A DNA stretch of 9,938 nucleotides from Prevotella sp. CAG:1058 (GTDB lineage: Bacteria > Bacteroidota > Bacteroidia > Bacteroidales > Bacteroidaceae), in assembly GCA_000433175.1 (NCBI GenBank), contig HF986725.1, positions 56,143 through 66,080 of the forward strand. The letters are read 5' to 3'. Under the pieces are notes generated by a model. It ran no database searches and was not told where the DNA came from. It was given only the letters and a program-made list of their open reading frames with translations. Positions within the stretch are counted from its first letter, which is position 1; each line of letters opens with the position of its first letter. Positions 8,252 through 9,938 of the stretch are shown here, one piece after another. The translations under genes and the position numbers were made by a program.

Positions 8252-8283
8252 CTTGTCAAACTACGTTACGGCGTTTTGACAAG
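8252..8283. repeat. Inverted repeat upstream of the fba promoter, possible operator
   Basis: CTTGTCAAA (8252-8260) is the exact reverse complement of TTTGACAAG (8275-8283). ACG at 8263-8265 can pair with CGT at 8272-8274 inside it, after a 2-nt bulge. It is centred about 70 bp upstream of the fba -33 element. Neither strand continues into a T-run, so it does not look like a terminator. A protein-binding site is the more natural reading, but no regulator can be named. Confidence 0.45.
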
Positions 8284-8366
8284 TGAATTTTACAAAATGC
8301 CATGAAAAGCCTGCCATAAGGATAAAAAAAGAACTTACACCGCGGCATAGGCTGACGTTAGGGCAC

Positions 8367-8391
8367 AAAAAAAGGAGTACCGCCGTACTCC
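8367..8391 (-). terminator. Intrinsic terminator on the minus strand
   Basis: On the minus strand GGAGTAC pairs with GTACTCC (7 bp, perfect) around a GGCG tetraloop, and the stem is followed at once by seven T residues (plus-strand A-run 8367-8373). The plus strand has no T-run after the stem, so this is directional. It would end the candidate small RNA and would also stop any transcript reading through from the MutS-like gene. Confidence 0.88.
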
Positions 8392-8430
8392 AACCTTGTT
8401 AACCTTAAATCTAATACTATGAAAAACACG
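8367..8430 (-). ncRNA. Candidate small RNA of about 60 nt with its own promoter and terminator
   Basis: The stretch lies between a good Bacteroidetes promoter (8464-8434) and an intrinsic terminator (8391-8367). The predicted transcript begins near 8430 and ends in the terminator T-run. Its 5' half is U/A-rich and looks unstructured. It then carries AAGGTT twice, separated by AAC, directly before the terminator stem. There is no ATG on the transcript; a GTG frame exists but runs from the very 5' end through the terminator, so coding is unlikely. The start site is inferred from the promoter and may be off by several bases. Alternatives are a short premature transcript from an attenuated promoter, or a relic leader that has lost its gene. 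Confidence 0.6.
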
Positions 8431-8433
8431 ATG

Positions 8434-8464
8434 CAAAGGTAAGGATTTTTCTTAAACCTGCAAT
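8434..8464 (-). promoter_or_regulatory. Bacteroidetes-type promoter of the candidate small RNA
   Basis: Read on the minus strand, ATTG (8464-8461) is followed by 19 nt and then TACCTTTG (8441-8434), a full match to TAnnTTTG. The spacing is the same as in the fba promoter 270 bp away. It lies 85 nt beyond the stop codon of the MutS-like gene and points away from it, so it is not that gene's promoter. Confidence 0.78.
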
Positions 8465-8500
8465 AGTTTTATTGTAAAAATCACAACAAAATACGTTTTT

Positions 8501-8516
8501 CTTGACACAAGTCAAG
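8501..8516. repeat. Small palindrome CTTGAC-ACAA-GTCAAG
   Basis: A perfect 6-bp inverted repeat with a 4-base spacer, 32 nt downstream of the MutS-like stop codon. On the minus strand it is followed by five A and then a mixed T-rich stretch, so it is at best a weak terminator for that gene. Its half-sites resemble those of the inverted repeat at 8252-8283 (TTGAC core). A shared regulator site or chance are both possible. Confidence 0.35.
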
Positions 8517-8548
8517 ACCACGGCGGTAAAAACCTTGAAAATGGCCTG

Positions 8549-9938
8549 TCAGCCCCTCAAAATACCTTTCAGCAGGAACGTCGCATTCTGGTTGCGCGCC
8601 ACGCCCCGGGTTATCTTGTAAGTGTATGTTATGTTGTCGGCCAATTCTATCTCGAAGCACCAGTTGTGGAAGCGTTGCGGATTGTCGTCTTCCATTTTAG
8701 ACAGTTCGAGATCGTGGGTGGCTATTATGCCCGTTACGGGCAGCTCGGCCACGGCCTGGAGGAACAGGCGCGAGCCGTTAAGCTTGTCCAGCGAGTTCGT
8801 GCCTTTCAGTATTTCGTCGAGTATAATCAGTGTACGCCCTCCGTTGCGGCAGTTGTCAAGCAGCTGCTTCAGCCTCAGCAGCTCGGCGTTGAAATAGCTT
8901 ATGCCCCGGCTTAGGTCGTCTGACGTGCGCATGCTGGTGAAAAGGCCGAACGCCGACACGCGCAGGCTGTCGGCAAAAACGGGCATTCCGTTCATTGCGA
9001 GGATGTAGTTCACGCCGACCGAGCGCAGGAAGGTGCTCTTGCCGGCCATGTTGGCACCCGTTATTATATAATACTCGCCGTCGTTAACGGTGAAATCGTT
9101 GCGCACGGCGGCGTCGCCAAGGAAGGGGTGGTAAAGGCCTTTGGCCTCGTAAACCACACTGCCTGAATCCAAAACGACGGCATCAACGGCCTTAGGCTCG
9201 TTGAAACGGAACGTACCCATCGACACGAGGGCGTCGATACGGCTGACGCAGTCAACCCATCCGCCTATGCTGCGCATGTAGTCGTTCTGCCACTTCAGGA
9301 ACCGCCGCACGAGGAAATAATCGCTCATGGCGAACATGTTGAATATTACAAGACCTATGAAGTTGCCCCTGCGGTCGAGCGCATTAAGTATCTCTGACAG
9401 CTTTCCGAACGAAACGAGTGCGCCGCCACCATCGTCTGCAAGCCTGTCCTTCAGCCCGTTGAGCTCATCGCTCTTGAAGCCTGCGCCTTCGATGTGGCGT
9501 ATTATCTCGATGTAAACATGCAGGTTGGCGTGCAGTTTCTCAACGGCGCGGCTTATGTCGTGTATCGACCTTGAGTTAAGTCCTATCACGACGAACATCT
9601 GCACCACACCCCAAAGAACGGGTAAGGTTGCCGGCACCACGCCGATGATTGACAGTACTATCAGCACGGCGAAACAGATAATGGCCGCAACGGCCACGGC
9701 GAGAGTGGACTTAAGCCCGGCCTTGGGCGCGATGTGCATATCGCCGACACTGGTTACCGCCCTCAATATCTCGCCCGAGTCAATCTTGCGGCCCTTCGCC
9801 GCTCCTGCGTTCTGTCCGCGCGCACCGGTTGCCATGAATTCCGAACGCCACTTCTCCATATCCGCCAGCTCGTCCACTACGGCACGCCTGCGTTCTACCG
9901 CAGCCTTATCCGGCAGCAGGCTGCCGAGCCAGTCCGCA
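8549..9938 (-). CDS. Membrane-anchored MutS-family ATPase, N-terminal part outside the window
   Basis: The frame stays open from the TGA at 8549-8551 to the window edge, giving 462 visible residues. The GTG at 9877 is internal: the 20 codons before it (ADWLGSLLPDKAAVERRRAV) continue the helical core pattern of the family. The C-terminal half is a MutS-type ABC ATPase: Walker A TGANMAGKST (codons 9061-9032), signature region MRTSDDLSRGISYFNAE, Walker B LIILDEIL (8830-8807) and the H-loop His in ATHDLE (codon 8716-8714). Two hydrophobic segments at 9709-9578 (about visible residues 77-120) predict a membrane hairpin, unlike true mismatch-repair MutS. Related proteins of around 600 residues are common in Bacteroidetes, so roughly 130-150 residues may be missing. 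Function is unknown; no mismatch-recognition domain is visible. It is not adjacent to other repair genes here. Confidence 0.85.
   Translation of the reverse strand, partial: ADWLGSLLPDKAAVERRRAVVDELADMEKWRSEFMATGARGQNAGAAKGRKIDSGEILRAVTSVGDMHIAPKAGLKSTLAVAVAAIICFAVLIVLSIIGVVPATLPVLWGVVQMFVVIGLNSRSIHDISRAVEKLHANLHVYIEIIRHIEGAGFKSDELNGLKDRLADDGGGALVSFGKLSEILNALDRRGNFIGLVIFNMFAMSDYFLVRRFLKWQNDYMRSIGGWVDCVSRIDALVSMGTFRFNEPKAVDAVVLDSGSVVYEAKGLYHPFLGDAAVRNDFTVNDGEYYIITGANMAGKSTFLRSVGVNYILAMNGMPVFADSLRVSAFGLFTSMRTSDDLSRGISYFNAELLRLKQLLDNCRNGGRTLIILDEILKGTNSLDKLNGSRLFLQAVAELPVTGIIATHDLELSKMEDDNPQRFHNWCFEIELADNITYTYKITRGVARNQNATFLLKGILRG

Larger units (their letters stand above)
8117..8548. other. 432-nt AT-rich intergenic region between fba and the MutS-like gene
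   Basis: I see no convincing protein gene on either strand. In order, from fba outward, it holds the fba leader and promoter, an inverted repeat (8252-8283), a stretch at about 8284-8366 in which I recognise nothing, a minus-strand terminator, small RNA and promoter (8367-8464), and a small palindrome (8501-8516). Both flanking genes and every recognisable signal point leftward, so the region serves minus-strand transcription. Confidence 0.8.

Noticed and set aside
8367..8429. Minus-strand GTG frame across the small RNA
   Set aside because: The GTG would be at the extreme 5' end of the transcript, and the frame runs through the terminator stem and T-run, so a terminated RNA could not encode it.
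8419..8442. Tiny plus-strand frame MKNTMQR, starting with ATG and ending in TAA
   Set aside because: It has no Shine-Dalgarno or plus-strand promoter, is only 7 codons long, and its 3' part is the complement of the minus-strand TACCTTTG promoter box. The strand evidence favours the small RNA reading.
9875..9877. GTG as the start of the MutS-like gene
   Set aside because: The frame stays open upstream to the window edge with family-like sequence, so the gene is truncated by the window rather than starting there.
1..9938. Mobile elements, CRISPR arrays, tRNA or rRNA genes, defence systems
   Set aside because: No repeats with regular spacers, transposase or recombinase motifs, or cloverleaf-like structures were seen; the genes are conserved housekeeping or core accessory genes.

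Overview
The window looks like chromosomal DNA from a Bacteroidales bacterium, most likely Prevotella or a close relative. Four things point there: the protein sequences (long RodA, class II aldolase, membrane-anchored MutS-like ATPase); the gene order mreB-mreC-mreD-mrdA-rodA; a signal peptide ending in NAQ; and two minus-strand promoters of the Bacteroidetes type (TTG, 19 nt, TAnnTTTG). Genes are moderately GC-rich and the one sizeable non-coding gap (8117-8548) is AT-rich. Species assignment is inference.

Positions 1-5347 (+) hold the cell-elongation (rod) operon: the 3' end of mreB, then mreC, mreD, mrdA (PBP2) and rodA. The genes are tightly packed, and mrdA and rodA overlap by 20 nt. 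The products form one machine: MreB filaments inside, MreC/MreD in the membrane, the SEDS glycosyltransferase RodA polymerising glycan, and the transpeptidase PBP2 cross-linking it.

Positions 5420-7021 (+) encode a secreted type-B carboxylesterase 72 nt behind rodA, with no terminator or clear promoter in the gap. A very strong hairpin (7036-7078) ends it and, from the other side, the convergent fructose-bisphosphate aldolase gene (7112-8116, -). The aldolase has a textbook Bacteroidetes promoter at 8167-8198.

Positions 8117-8548 contain no convincing protein gene but a lot of structure: the aldolase promoter, a 9-bp inverted repeat (8252-8283), and a compact minus-strand unit with its own promoter (8434-8464) and intrinsic terminator (8367-8391). 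That unit would make an RNA of about 60 nt. A second small palindrome lies at 8501-8516. The candidate small RNA is the most interesting item in the window.

Positions 8549-9938 (-) hold most of a MutS-family ATPase with two membrane segments, cut by the window edge at its N-terminal side. I see no mobile element, CRISPR array, tRNA or rRNA. Apart from the small RNA unit, this is ordinary core-genome housekeeping sequence.
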